Below the pieces are notes generated by a model. The model was not told where the DNA came from. It ran no database searches and was given only the letters and a program-made list of their open reading frames with translations. From NCBI RefSeq assembly GCF_905163445.1, contig NC_053185.1:19114001-19178000 (forward strand): 64,000 nt of DNA. The letters are read 5' to 3'. This DNA comes from Pararge aegeria (Eukaryota > Arthropoda > Insecta > Lepidoptera > Nymphalidae). Shown here in pieces: positions 30,925 through 41,852 of the stretch (the first letter of the stretch is position 1; each line of letters opens with the position of its first letter). The translations under genes were made by a program, and so were the position numbers.

Positions 30925-32630
30925 TAACTATTAAATAAAATAACTACGAATTAAAATCAAATTAATAAAAAAGACATATGGAAGTTAATGCCTTAGCTGA
31001 ATAGAAAGATTCACAAGTCGCAGGTTTTGCTCATAAAGAAACGTGTAACGTGTACAAAGTAGTAAGGATATGTTACTTTTTATTTCGGAATGTATAAACT
31101 CTGGTTTGGAAGTTCTAAGCCCGTGTTAACTAAGTTAGGGTTATTTCAATTGCGATGATAATTTGCTTTTAGGGTCTTGGCTTAGCAGGATTTGACCTTA
31201 TTAGAAATGAAATGGAGGGTATTTATTTTTGTGTTAGAGATATTGAAATTAGAAGTTAATTTAATGATTTGTAATAAAATATCTCTATACTAAGCAATTT
31301 TTTTTAAAAGACGTAGAAAAGAAGACAATCGCTAATACAGGGACAAACGCTGACGTAATATAAAAGTTTTTCGTTATCTATGCAATTCACTGTATAATAC
31401 TCCTGAAAATAAAGTATCTTTTAGGTCCGACGGTATCATTTATTAAAGAGAATGATTATTTCTTATGTATTTCACCTGTAGCTAGATTTTTCAAAAATCT
31501 AAAGTAAAAGTTATAGTTTCCATCAGTGAAACTAATCTGGTGGCGCCACTGTGCAAAATGGCGGATGGCGGTCTTCACGATGAAAAATGGCGGCAATTTA
31601 GGGGTAAGCGTGGCTAAATTGGATATTTCTCGCACCTCGCTAGTATCCCCGCGTATTTTTGTCGGACTGGCGCGCTTTAGAAGGTTTTTTAACACTAATT
31701 TGGGTAAAACGTTTGGGTTAATGGATCGTATGTAATTGCACATATTGTTTTTGCTTTTTATTTTTTACAATTAAACTCTCATACATCAGGGGTCCTAAAT
31801 ACACGATCCATGTACTCCAGGTACCAATAAAAATAAGTAGCTGTCGCTTGCGACTTTGCCCGTGTTTGTTTTGTTTGAAAACCCACATGATCAGGTCTAT
31901 TTTTTATTTCTCAAGTAATAACTGTAGTTCCGCCACCAATTTTAGTAAAGAGGTATGCATCTTTATCTTTTAACATATTATAAAATAAAGTCCCACTTCG
32001 CGTCTATCTGTCTGGCGGCGAAAAACTGAAAAACTACCGGATAGATTTTCATACGGTTTTGACTAATGAACAGAGTGGCTCGTGCGAAAGTTTTTAGTGT
32101 ATATTTTGTTACGGTTTGCTATAAATTGGAATATAACGATATTAGTTAAATATCTCATACCGACCTGGAGCTTTACTGGCGTAAGCAGCGAAAATGATTG
32201 ATAATACATATTATAAATAATGCAGTAAATGTTAAAAGTACAAAAAAGTTTGCGAAGCTATATGTACAGCTGTTATGATTAAGTCACAATAACCGCTTAC
32301 TGATATAATTTGTCATGTCAATCAAAACACGGGCACGATCGAAAGTTGGCGACATTCCTATCATGATATTAATCCTTATCCTAATAAATAGTTTTATAAT
32401 TAAGATTGATTTTGTACTTGCAAATTCCTTTCGAAATTATTCCAATTGGACCTATCGTTTAGAAGTTACGACGGGTATAGAAATTCTAAAAGCATAAAAA
32501 ATGCCGCGGGCCGCCCGGCCGCGTTTAGTATAGTTTGGAAATAAAACTGGACCCCGGTGGTGCTGCAATTAGGTTCTAGGTTTTTTAAAATATTAATACC
32601 GTTAAAAAAAAATATAAAACACCGAACCTC
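30925..32630. other. No gene; scattered TE-like sequence
   Basis: 31520-31740 contains a frame open on both strands (for example RHCAKWRMAVFTMKNGG on plus) with no match I know. 31985-32130 (GTCCCACTTCGCGTCTATCT, CGGATAGATTTTCATACGG) is of the kind found inside lepidopteran non-autonomous elements. Confidence 0.4.
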
Positions 32631-32639
32631 AATATAGTT

Positions 32640-32890
32640 TACATTATTCTACTAGTTAATACTTTTTCTACTTTTCATTTGATACCCATATTGAGAGAGT
32701 TGTGAAAAAATATGCTATCCGTCATATTGTGCAGGCGGCCATCTTGAACAAATTTTCATCAAACATAGATAAGAACAATCCAGACTAGTTAACTTTCCAA
32801 ATTAAAAGAATAAAATCAAAATCGGTTCATCCGTTCGGGAAATACGATTCCACAGACAACATACACACATAAATACTGCATTGAAGGTAC
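32640..32890 (-). repeat. Dispersed repeat D, reverse copy
   Basis: TTTCATTTGATACCCATATT, GGCGGCCATCTTGAACAAAT, CAAAATCGGTTCATCCGTTC, GGGAAATACGATTCCACAGA. Confidence 0.7.
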
Positions 32891-33272
32891 TCTTGGTAAA
32901 AACCTTTCTCAAACTATTTAAATAATTCCAGTATACTTTTATTATGCGCCGTCATATGCTGGCTCAGTAATTCACTTGTTACTTTGAGAATTTTGCAGAA
33001 ATTTTCAACAGCTTACGGTGCGAGGCTGTCCAATATGCTAATAGTGTGGGCGAAAGTTTCTAACTACCCGCATGTCGCATCCTCGCCTCATTTTAGATAT
33101 TTTAGAGTAAAGAATAAGAGAAAAACCCATTGAAACCATTTGTGAAATAAACGATATTTAATATTATTAGATTCTCACACGTGTATCTCTGCAGGGCAAT
33201 AAAACTTAGGAAGAACGCAAGCGCGCATGTACCACCCACATTTTTTTTTTAAATTTCAGTACAATCCACGAC

Positions 33273-33455
33273 ATCGTACCACAACGGTTAGTCACTTAGC
33301 TAAGTCTGTGTCGGTAGGGTGCTGGCTAACCACGGCCGAAGCCTCCCACCAGACCCGACCAGAGAAATTCAGAAATTGTATATTCCCAAATTGCGGGGAA
33401 CCCGGGACCTCTCACTTAAAACAAACGTAGTCACCGCTGTACCAGGGAGGTTTAC
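33273..33455 (-). repeat. SINE-C head half
   Basis: GTCGGTAGGGTGCTGGCTAA, CACGGCCGAAGCCTCCCACC, GGAACCCGGGACCTCTCACT, CACCGCTGTACCAGGGAGG. Confidence 0.8.
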
Positions 33456-33642
33456 AAATATCTTTGTTCACCGCATTGCTAAGAGCGAGATAAAACATGA
33501 GCGGGCAATTTATTCAGTCAATGCTTATGCAAGGAAAGCTATTTACCCGGCTAATGCATTTTTTTCTCTTATACCATTCTCGAATATTAGCCGTTCAAAG
33601 CGATGGACTGCTATTATTAATATTTTTTTTACAACTAAAACT

Positions 33643-33670
33643 TCAGTTAAGATGGCAATAGGCTAACCTG
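33643..33670 (-). repeat. SINE-C end piece (left of the LINE insertion)
   Basis: CAGTTAAGATGGCAATAGGC followed by TAACCTG; the SINE resumes at 33892. Confidence 0.7.
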
Positions 33671-33891
33671 GTGTGGGAGTGAGATGGTGATAACAAAAAA
33701 AAACACCCGGCTAAGTTTGTTGTGGGCTTCTTCTTAGACCAGGACGCGTTTGGAACCCTCGTAGCTTTAGTTTTAAGTTTACTAATGTGGTTATCGCCAT
33801 CATCTCACTACCGTGTAATTCTTATGTACGCATCAAAAGTGCCACCTATGGGCCCACTTGAATAAAATATTTTTGACTTTGACTTTGACTT
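33671..33891 (+). mobile_element. LINE 3' end inserted in SINE-C
   Basis: Complete 3' tail from GAGATGGTGATAACA to TTTGACTTTGACTT. TAACCTG flanks both sides (33664-33670 and 33892-33898), a 7-bp target duplication, and the host SINE continues on each side. Confidence 0.88.
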
Positions 33892-34129
33892 TAACCTGTT
33901 AGCGGGTATTGCAGTTTTATAAAACCCATACTCCTTTTTGGATTCTAAGCGAAATGGTACCGGAGTGCTAAATTTCTTGGCAGTAGGTACGTCTTTTTCG
34001 GTAGAAATTATAATCCAACCACACCAAATTACCACAGCATAGGATCGAGCCCGGGACCTCTTACTCAAAACCACAGCACTAGCCTCTGCGTCAGGGAGGT
34101 CGTCCAAAAGTTTTAACCAATAAGAGTCC
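33892..34129 (-). repeat. SINE-C, main part (right of the LINE insertion)
   Basis: TAACCTGTTAGCGGGTATTG, GATTCTAAGCGAAATGGTAC, GGATCGAGCCCGGGACCTCT, CTCTGCGTCAGGGAGGTCG. Confidence 0.78.
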
Positions 34130-34199
34130 AACATGACCATCGTGCCTCACCGTAGGTAGTATCTAAGAGAATACTTTCATCCCCACAAAAAAAAAATGT

Positions 34200-35240
34200 C
34201 CACGTTATTATACTATCAGAAGGCAGTATACAATAGCGAATATGGCCTTGCTTACGACGCGGGGCTGTCCAAAATGCTAATCATGTATGCGAAAGTTTCA
34301 AACTACCTGCATCTCGCATTCTCGCCTTAAATTAGGTTGGGCGCCGTTTCCCGACATATGAAGCAATGCTGACGGTAGATGTTTACAACGGGTGCATTTT
34401 ATGTAAATTTTAGTTTAAGAAGAGATATCTTTGCGGCTATTTTATATTTACCCACCAGCCAACGATATATTGATATTTATTACTAATTATGGCCAGAGAC
34501 TTTGACGAGGTCCTCGTAGAATTCCAACTGTATCCGCAAAAGACATTGACATTATTATCAGATTACTAGCTTTCCCTCGTAACTTTGTCCGCGTATAAGT
34601 CAACCTCAAAAGATAGATGTGCTGTCCCGGTTTTTTTTTGTTAACTTTTATTGGGAACAACTTAGTCATACAGGACTTGATTGAAACTTTAACCGTTTAC
34701 GCAGCCATAACCACCATAGAATTTCATTTGAATTTGACTTTATAGTATTTCGATACTTTTTAACAAAACTCCAAATGCGAGTGTGTCAATTCTAATACTA
34801 ACGTCACCTTAAAGGTTTCGATAGCCCCAGTCTCATCGAATTTGTCAAAGTCAGTGTGACGGATTGACCTCATTTTCTCGGCTAGCTCTGATGAGGTCAA
34901 ATAGGTTTTAAGGCTGACTGACCCTTAGATACTACTATTTAACGTTGACAGTTTTAGAAAAACTGACGGGTTGTTCTGGCATTTACTTTGAATACTACGA
35001 GACGCGCTAAAATGCACAGAGAATGGCTAACTTCAATCTGGATAGTATTTGAGACGTGTTTTATAAGATGCTGTTCATCTCATTCGGACAACACGTCTCA
35101 ACATAAGACATGAAACTAACGTCTCCATGCTTAAGGAAATTAAAGAAACTTGTTCTTGATTTAAGTCTACGCGAATAAATATAAATAGATTATCTCATGT
35201 TTTAAGGCCGTAAGGAAAATCTACGTGATAAAGGACATTA
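34200..35240. other. No recognised gene
   Basis: A short TIR-like pair TTGAGACGTGTT (35048) and AACACGTCTCAA (35090) is the only structure seen. 34560-34700 resembles old TE sequence. Confidence 0.4.
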
Positions 35241-35249
35241 CGTGAGAAG

Positions 35250-35568
35250 TACACGGTAGTGAGATGATTGCGATAACCATATTCGTAAACTTAATTCTAA
35301 AGCTACGAGGGTTCCAAACACGTCCTGGCCTAATAAGAAGCCCGCAACAAACTTGCCGGGTGTTTTTTCTTGTTATCACGATCTCACATTGTCATTTTTA
35401 TCGATTACGTAGTCCTTATACTATAATAGGACTTTTCTCTAAGCTTACGTTTCTCTTTAAGATGTCAATGGGTAGTTCATTGTAGAATTGTATGCAACTT
35501 CTTTTAAACGAATTATGAATTTTATGTACTGCACATTCGAAGATTAGAAGTATAAATAAACTGCAGTT
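35250..35568 (-). mobile_element. LINE C-terminus and 3' UTR, reverse copy, first part
   Basis: Reverse complement of the LINE 3' UTR (CGGTAGTGAGATGATTGCGA) and of the last codons (GACTACGTAATCGATAA region). It ends at an inverted copy of its own sequence (35544-35568). Confidence 0.75.
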
Positions 35569-35574
35569 TTTTTT

Positions 35575-35800
35575 TATGTTAATTTAGTTTTAAGTCCTAA
35601 TATTTAATTTTGTTTGTTGTACCACCTACTTATTTCTTATAACATTTTCTTGTATGCTTTTGGTTGCCTGGAAGAGATCGCTATTTAGCGATAAGGCCGC
35701 CAAATTGTACGTTCTACCTTATTGTGCTGTTGTATTTGTATCTCTGTAAATTTTCTCTGTGGTGTACAATAAAAGTGTATTCATTCATTCATTCATACAG
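35575..35800 (+). mobile_element. LINE 3' end with ATTC tail (third LINE family)
   Basis: Contains GGTTGCCTGGAAGAGATCGC, TTAGCGATAAGGCCGCC, a polyadenylation-like AATAAA near 35769, then ATTCATTC repeats. Relatives in reverse orientation lie at 13.96 and 38.70 kb. It interrupts the reverse LINE copy. Confidence 0.65.
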
Positions 35801-35804
35801 TTAC

Positions 35805-36122
35805 TATAATACTTACAGTTTATTTATACTTCTAATGTTCAAATTATTGCAGTCACATTTTTTATTAAATTTAAACTGTTTTTATGAACATACATTAATT
35901 TTTCAAGTATGTACTGACTAAACACTGTCATTATTTTAAAATCTTTTAATTTATCTCTCAGTGACTCGGACCCATTTTGTACATCGAACGAATAGCCCTT
36001 TTCTGCATAAAAAGAGTAAAATTAACTAAAATAGACCAGCTTAGAAGTTTCTACGTCGGTCATATGGCGTATATTCTTTACCGCATAGGCAGCAGAACTA
36101 AGCCTGTTCGATAAATTGTTTA
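35805..36122 (-). mobile_element. LINE RT C-terminal part, reverse copy, second part
   Basis: Antisense reading gives LSNRLSSAAYAVKNIRHMTD and VETSKLVYFS, matching the frame at 22.3-22.4 kb, and further on the block around GPSESLRDK. Together with 35250-35568 it forms one interrupted reverse LINE fragment. Confidence 0.78.
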
Positions 36123-36161
36123 CCGACCTACTACAGAGTATAAGACTAATCATAGAATAAG

Positions 36162-36294
36162 AGAGGTCGTAGTTCACCATGCTGACCAAGTGCAGATTGG
36201 TAGAATTCACAACCTCCCTTAAGAACATTATGGAGACCTCCTCGACAAGCTTGTTTCCTTTCGATGTTTCACCGTTAAACAAAGCAATATTTAG
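36162..36294 (-). repeat. SINE-B middle fragment
   Basis: GAGGTCGTAGTTCACCATGC, AGTGCAGATTGGTAGAATTC, AAGAACATTATGGAGACCTC. Confidence 0.65.
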
Positions 36295-36881
36295 TCCCGA
36301 AAGTGCGACGAAAGTACTAGGCTAGCAGTCAATAGTAAACGAATCAAAACCCAAGTTCAAGCAGGCAAAGGTATTGCAGGCGAACTTTACGTTGAGTTCA
36401 ATGGAGAACATGACGAATACATAGCGTTCTAGAACTAGTATCATTGATAGCGTGACTTGTGAAGGTAATTTGGAGAGATAGCTTCACCCTGTCCCATATA
36501 TCTCCCCAGCTCTGTCATTGTCACTACACAAATTGCACTCGTTTGTTCAGTTAGCCCGGATGGCTCAATAGGTTTTCAGGCAATTTAAAGTGTGGCACAA
36601 AATCAAGCGAACCAGTCATTTCTAAGTTTATGTTAAGATATACTGAAAGCGGTAGAATATAATGGACTTAAAACATGTCAAACCAAAAAACTACCATATT
36701 TATACTGGTAAATTATCTTATTTTAACGTTGACACATTAGCAACCTGCGATCTCAGACAGGAAGTTTAGACAAATTCATAGCTCCAGAAACTCCCCAGCT
36801 GGATTGTTGTCAAGTCTATTTTCCATAATAGAGGTTAAGTCTTGACAACTTTTTTTGCAAAATGTTATATATAGAAAGACA

Positions 36882-37125
36882 TCCTTACTTAATATTATAA
36901 ATTTCGCATTTGTATATTTGTTTGTCCTTTCTTTGCGCACTAACTAAGCATCTAATCAACTTGATTTTAGGCATAGATTTAGTTGAAATGACGGAAAGTG
37001 ACTTAGGCTACCTTTTATCCCAAGAAAATAAACGGTTCTTACGGGATTTGTTCAAAACCGTAATAAACGCGGTACACCCATTTTTTAATGCTTAGCTATC
37101 CCGCTCCGCTCATGAGTCCGCTGTA
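36882..37125 (+). mobile_element. Helitron 5' part
   Basis: Starts A|TCCTTACTTAATATTATAAA; the interior (GATTTTAGGCATAGATTTAG, TACCTTTTATCCC, GGGATTTGTTCAAAACC) is typical of lepidopteran Helitrons. No clean CTAG end was found, so the right boundary is a guess. Confidence 0.55.
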
Positions 37126-37147
37126 AACCAAGCCCCGAACTTTACTT

Positions 37148-37522
37148 TCAAAGTATACATTGAATATAATCGGTCAGATATATGGCTACAAGGACACTGC
37201 AAATTGATTCCACTAGCATGAAGTATTCCTCCGATTTATTCGCAGACGATAGTTTTATGGGGGTAATATCCAACGCTATTTGAAGATTAAAATTTTCAAA
37301 TGGTTTATGGCGAATAAATGTCTGCCGTATAAGAGATGATCGTGTTTTATCTGTGGCACATTCTTGGTTATTAATCTGCATTTCTGTGAAATGGTCATTT
37401 TCGGTCGAAGCAGATATACCAGGATCAGAAAAGATGGGCGATGTTATAATTAACCAGACAAATCTCCTAACGTGCTGTCGAGGAGACACTGCAATGCCAA
37501 TGCCCCAAATCTGATCTAGTAC
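37148..37522 (-). CDS. Unassigned ORF; C-terminus weakly like a gustatory receptor
   Basis: Open frame of about 124 codons on the minus strand without any Met near its start; the only in-frame candidate start seen is GTG (Val) at 37487-37489. It is hydrophilic in the middle (NDHFTEMQINNQE) and ends FENFNLQIALDITPIKLSSA, then a hydrophobic segment MLVESICSVLVAIYLTDYIQ, C-I-L, stop. The last part resembles transmembrane helix 7 of insect gustatory receptors, where TY plus five hydrophobics plus QF is the signature; here it is IY-LTDYI-QC. One residue of spacing and the key T and F differ. It could be the last exon of a degenerate receptor or a chance frame. No upstream exon was recognised, and an in-frame stop at 37523-37525 precedes it. 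I give it low weight. Confidence 0.2.
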   Translation of the reverse strand, partial: VLDQIWGIGIAVSPRQHVRRFVWLIITSPIFSDPGISASTENDHFTEMQINNQECATDKTRSSLIRQTFIRHKPFENFNLQIALDITPIKLSSANKSEEYFMLVESICSVLVAIYLTDYIQCIL

Positions 37523-37559
37523 TCAAACGATTTTTTTTTCTTTTATGACTTGAACGTGA

Positions 37560-38440
37560 CCCAATTAACTAACGAAACAGTTATAGGGACTAACGGATGT
37601 TAACAACTTTATATAAATTTTTTTTTTTTTTAATATCTCGTGAGATTAAAATTTTAACCACTTCTGTAAAACTCTCTTAAGGTTACATGTCAAAAATCCT
37701 TTATTAGTAACACAATTAAAAAATAATTAGTAGCGTATATGTGAACTAATCAATTTAATCATCAATAAAATATCCGGCCATTGAATAGTTACAAATAGAC
37801 AATAGACGATATACGGACCCAAAGTCAGGCCCTAGGTTGACTAATATAAGTTGCCTAACGACTGCAATCAAGTATTTTACATTGTCGCATAGCTAAACTA
37901 TTATATATACATTAACAAGCTAGTATTTTTACAGTAAGTCAATTAAACAGTAAGAAGAAGTTACTGCTGGGACTGAGCCGGTTCAGAGTACATTCAAGTA
38001 AACACTGTTAATTCACTATCCTTGCGTTAGTAAATACCAATTAATTGTGTGATTAAAGGAGCTTTATAACTGACAACTTGAAATGTATCTTAATACCAAG
38101 CGTTGGAGTTTAGATTCGCTTAGCAAGAAATGCGTAGTGCAAGAGTAAGTCCCACTATCCTATTCCAACAGTAGCAAGTACATAGTGCAGTGTTTATAGG
38201 CAAATATACACCTTATTGTTATTGTAATAAAGGTGATTACTGTCTCTTACCGGTGGTTTTAGATTTGTGCAAAATCCCGGTCAAATGCATTGACCCGGGT
38301 TCGTCGGACGCAAATTAGTTTTCGACTGCGCGGTCCGGATGACGCGAATCCAAATTCTTGGTTACCCAGATTTAATGCTGTTAGATTTGGTGTATGTGGC
38401 TTTTTAATGGAAATTGTGCTTGAGGTTTTATTGTGACGCA
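37560..38440. other. No recognised feature
   Basis: AT-rich with a T-run at 37619-37631; nothing like an exon or known repeat was seen. Confidence 0.45.
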
Positions 38441-38443
38441 TAC

Positions 38444-38560
38444 TCCATATTAATATTATAAATGCAAAAGTTTGTTTCTTTGTTTGATTGGCTTATTTTG
38501 ACTTGACTTTTAGCATAGAGTTAGAATTGAATAGTATACTTAATTGGGCACAAAGAAACA
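38444..38560 (+). mobile_element. Helitron 5' fragment
   Basis: TCCATATTAATATTATAAAT, then AAAAGTTTGTTTCTTTGTTT and TTTTAGCATAGAGTTAGAAT. Only the 5' part is recognisable. Confidence 0.45.
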
Positions 38561-38689
38561 AGCACAATTATAATGATATACAAAAAGACACATTAGTTAT
38601 TCGTTAAATGATCCAAGCAATTGTTACAGCAATCTGTGGTTCGATAAAAAATTATCGATTGTTATCGATTGTATAAGTTAGAATTGAAT

Positions 38690-38805
38690 AGAATAGAAAA
38701 ACTTTATTGCAGCACAACACAATAGGAAAAACACTAGTAATGCAGTAATACTCGTAGTACTTAGTGCTAGGTTGCAAAGGCGGCCTTATCACTAAAAGTG
38801 ACCAT
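38690..38805 (-). mobile_element. LINE 3' end fragment, third family
   Basis: AAACTTTATTGCAGCACAAC and AAAGGCGGCCTTATCACTA match the reverse of the 35.66-35.80 kb tail. Confidence 0.5.
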
Positions 38806-38947
38806 TTAAAACCAACCTGAGTTGCCGAAAAGGCATACATACGTACAACATTTACATAATAACTACAAAAATACCGGTATAACTTAACAGTTATACTAAA
38901 CTAACAGTTTAGTATAATGGTAGTTAGTTCAAAGGACGTACAGTAAC

Positions 38948-39055
38948 ATAACCTGGCTAAATTTGTTGTGGGCTCTTCTTAGACCAGGGCGCGTTTGGGA
39001 CCCTCCTAGCTTTATGTTAACGAATACAGTTATAACCATCTCCAACATTAGTGTT
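38948..39055 (+). mobile_element. LINE 3' end, diverged
   Basis: CCTGGCTAAATTTGTTGTGG and CGCGTTTGGGACCCTCCTAG place it in the TTTGAC-tail family; no tail is left. Confidence 0.65.
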
Positions 39056-39579
39056 GTTAGTAAAAAGAGGTCTTCAGGCACTGAGGGATTTTCGACGAAA
39101 AGATGTCACGAAGTTTCCCGAACGCTTCCCATCCGAGTTGGATTCATTGTTATTTACTCCCAATTAATTGTAAACCTGTTGTCACATTGTATTTACATAC
39201 GCCGGCACTCAGCATCAAGATATCCCGGCTTAAATACGAAACGGGCTACGCGTGTAGGGTATAAAGACATCTTCACGAACACGTGTGCTATCTCGCGCGA
39301 TAAATCACCGTTCAAGCCCCGAATATGGGTGAAAACGTTTGCACTTTGCCCAGGTCATATTTCAGACCGGGTCTGCTGCAATATATCTTACGAGCATTCT
39401 CTGGATTTCGTATTGTTTGTTTCTTGCCCAAGCATTTACTAAAACGTTAGGCAACAAAGATAAATTAAAGGATTCAATGAAAAACGAAACGGACGGTTTA
39501 CCGTGTGTTAATAGTTAAAAGTGCTTAAATGCTTCGTTAGTCTATTGCACTTTTAACGAAAGTTGGGTAAAATACAGGT

Positions 39580-39616
39580 AATAAATTTTCAAGAATCGGC
39601 TTCTTGAAAATTTATT
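39580..39616. repeat. Perfect inverted repeat, 16-bp arms, 5-nt loop
   Basis: AATAAATTTTCAAGAA, loop TCGGC, then its exact complement at 39601-39616. Confidence 0.95.
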
Positions 39617-39800
39617 GACAGATAGCCGGACCCGGGAATCGAAATCCAGGCTCTCGTGATCCATAGTTTTACATGCTAAAAACTAGAAAAACAGTTCGAT
39701 CCAGGCAAATAAAAACCTTACAGTCTTAACGCAACTGTGTAGTCATAGTAGCAGTAGGAAACCTAGCGAAAATCGGAACTGGCTGTTTTTACGTACATAA

Positions 39801-40073
39801 TCATATTACCACCCACTAAAGGGCACGGGCCCTTCCAATAATGGGAGGGTTGAGACCCGATTCCACCACTCTAGCCGAATTGCGGATTAGTGGACTTCAC
39901 ACGCCTTTGAGAACATTATGGAGAATTATCAAATAACGGTATTTTCCTTACCATTGAAGCAATATTTCAATTACTTGCTTCAACGGTGAGTTTTCTTTTT
40001 ATTTAATGGAAGTGCGTGCTGGGATTCGAACTCGGCGCCCCGAAAGTGAAGCCGACGTACTGTGCTATACAAG
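39801..40073 (-). repeat. SINE-B with an internal inverted duplication
   Basis: ACCACCCACTAAAGGGCACG, ACACGCCTTTGAGAACATTA, GTGCGTGCTGGGATTCGAAC. Near 39950-39990 the GAAGCAA...TTGCTTC block occurs in both orientations. Confidence 0.75.
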
Positions 40074-40197
40074 CTTTACATTATATATATATATAGTCTT
40101 AGACGTCATACATGCTGTATATTGTTTAGTGGAAGACTCTATCTGAGTTGTGTACTTTATAGAAGTAGATGCTAAACAGCATGTGATATATTGTTAA

Positions 40198-40567
40198 CTA
40201 GCGTACCCAGCCCGCTTGGACGGGCTAGATTTTGCTTTATTTTATTTAAACAATAAACTTACATCATAAAATTTTTAATTCGAGTCTCATAATATATTAA
40301 ATCATTTATTTTCTCTGTATTCATTTTCTTCTATTCTCTTCTCGAGCGGGTGAAGATCATTATCTACACCCATGTACACCCAACCCCCCCACCCAATATA
40401 ATATCATCATAGTAAATAAAAGCTGTATTTGACAGTTTGGCAGTTCAAAAATAGGAGTGCTCCGATCGTCACCAAACTTTACAGAATTACTCGCCAGGTC
40501 AATCGAGAGATTCCCTGAAAGTTTCATTGAAATCGGTCCAGGTTTCGGAGCCTATACGGAACATACC
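40198..40567 (-). mobile_element. Helitron 3' part with terminal hairpin
   Basis: On the minus strand the element ends ...CTAG|T at 40198, preceded closely by a GC hairpin (AGCCCG/CGGGCT around TCCAAG). The interior AGGGAATCTCTCGATTGACC and CGATTTCAATGAAACTTTC is of Helitron type. A SINE-A copy starts right at its other end, so the 5' terminus is not certain. Confidence 0.65.
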
Positions 40568-40568
40568 A

Positions 40569-40777
40569 GTAAGCGTAGCTTGTGTTATGGGTACTAAGTT
40601 GACTGATGAATATTATTATGAATTATGTATACATAAATACTTAGAAAATACATATAAACACCCAGACACTGAAAAACATTCATATTCATCACAGAAACAT
40701 TTTCCAGTTCTGGGAATCGAACCCACGGCCTTGGACTCAGTAAGCAGGGTCGCTGCCCGCTGCGCCAGTCGGCCGTC
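40569..40777 (-). repeat. SINE-A, 3' truncated
   Basis: GTAAGCGTAGCTTGTGTTAT to GCTGCGCCAGTCGGCCGTC. Its 3' end abuts a Helitron fragment. Confidence 0.8.
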
Positions 40778-41091
40778 AAGTATAATATAACTATAATCTT
40801 CGAACTACTTCCCTTCCCTTCGTAATTTTTAGTATGGAAAATCGTCAAAATTTATATTACACAAGACGCCCAACTTTCAATGACGCATTCGATAATTTCC
40901 TTAGCGATAAATCGATTTGTCTACACAGTTTAAAACTCGTGAGTTATTGGTTTATGATAGCGCTAACTTGGGAAGCTACCCCTGCCACCTACCCCCTGCC
41001 TCCCGCTGCTGCCCCCTTAGATATACCTCCTCTTTCGAACCTTACGATTATTTGTGAATATTATCAATCGTTTATAGATACCGCCGCAAAA

Positions 41092-41177
41092 CCGCACTTG
41101 GCCAGCGTGGTAGACGACGTCCTTAACCCCTTCTCTTTGTGGGAGGAGACCCGTGCCCGGCAGTGGGTCAGTAATGT
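41092..41177 (+). repeat. SINE-B tail
   Basis: GCACTTGGCCAGCGTGGTAG, CCTTAACCCCTTCTCTTTGT, GGAGACCCGTGCCCGGCAGT. Confidence 0.75.
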
Positions 41178-41635
41178 ACTACTCCTCTAATTCGATATTC
41201 GCATAATCTTCGTTGAGATTTTGCTCAACTGTAATAACTTTGCCTGGTCGGTCTCGTGGATAGTATTCGAATTTGGGTTCGGTATAAGGGTCAGTAACAG
41301 CTCTTATCGCAACAAGTGTGGATAGGGGACTTTAATAGGCTTCGAAGGAAGTTATAATTAGCAGCTCCTGGCAACTTTGCTCGCACATAATGCATAATGT
41401 ACGTTTCCCCATTTCTCAAGTTAAAAACAACCTTAAGAAGCCTTGAAAAGTCTTGTTAAAATCTGCTAAGTGGGTACAGATTTTCCTGGATAAACAGATT
41501 GACAAACAATATAAAAACCGATAAAGGCACACTATCTTGTATGTATATAGAACAAACAAAGAAATACTGTGGCTTTATAACATTACATGCCAATTTAGTG
41601 AAGGTGTTTTGTTTTGATGTATGTTTGATGGATAT

Positions 41636-41852
41636 TTTGACAACTGATTGGTGCAGTGGGCAGCGACTCTGCTTTCTGAATTAAGCCTGTGGATTCGATT
41701 CCCACAGCTGTAAAATGTGTGATGAACATGATTTTTTTCAGTATCTGGGTGTATAAATAGGTATATTATAAGTATTTATGCATATTATTCATAAAAATAT
41801 TCGTCAGTCATCGTAGTACCCATAACACAAGCTACGCTTATTTTGTGGCTGG
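41636..41852 (+). repeat. SINE-A, near full length
   Basis: TTGGTGCAGTGGGCAGCGAC, GTGGATTCGATTCCCACAGC, AAGTATTTATGCATATTATT, CACAAGCTACGCTTATTTTG. Confidence 0.82.

Noticed and set aside
31456..31743. Long frames on both strands
   Set aside because: The sequence is low in stops on both strands by composition; no similarity to ADAM or other proteins could be seen.
38963..39442. 159-codon frame on plus
   Set aside because: It begins inside a LINE 3' end and continues through antisense RTE-like sequence; no coherent protein.
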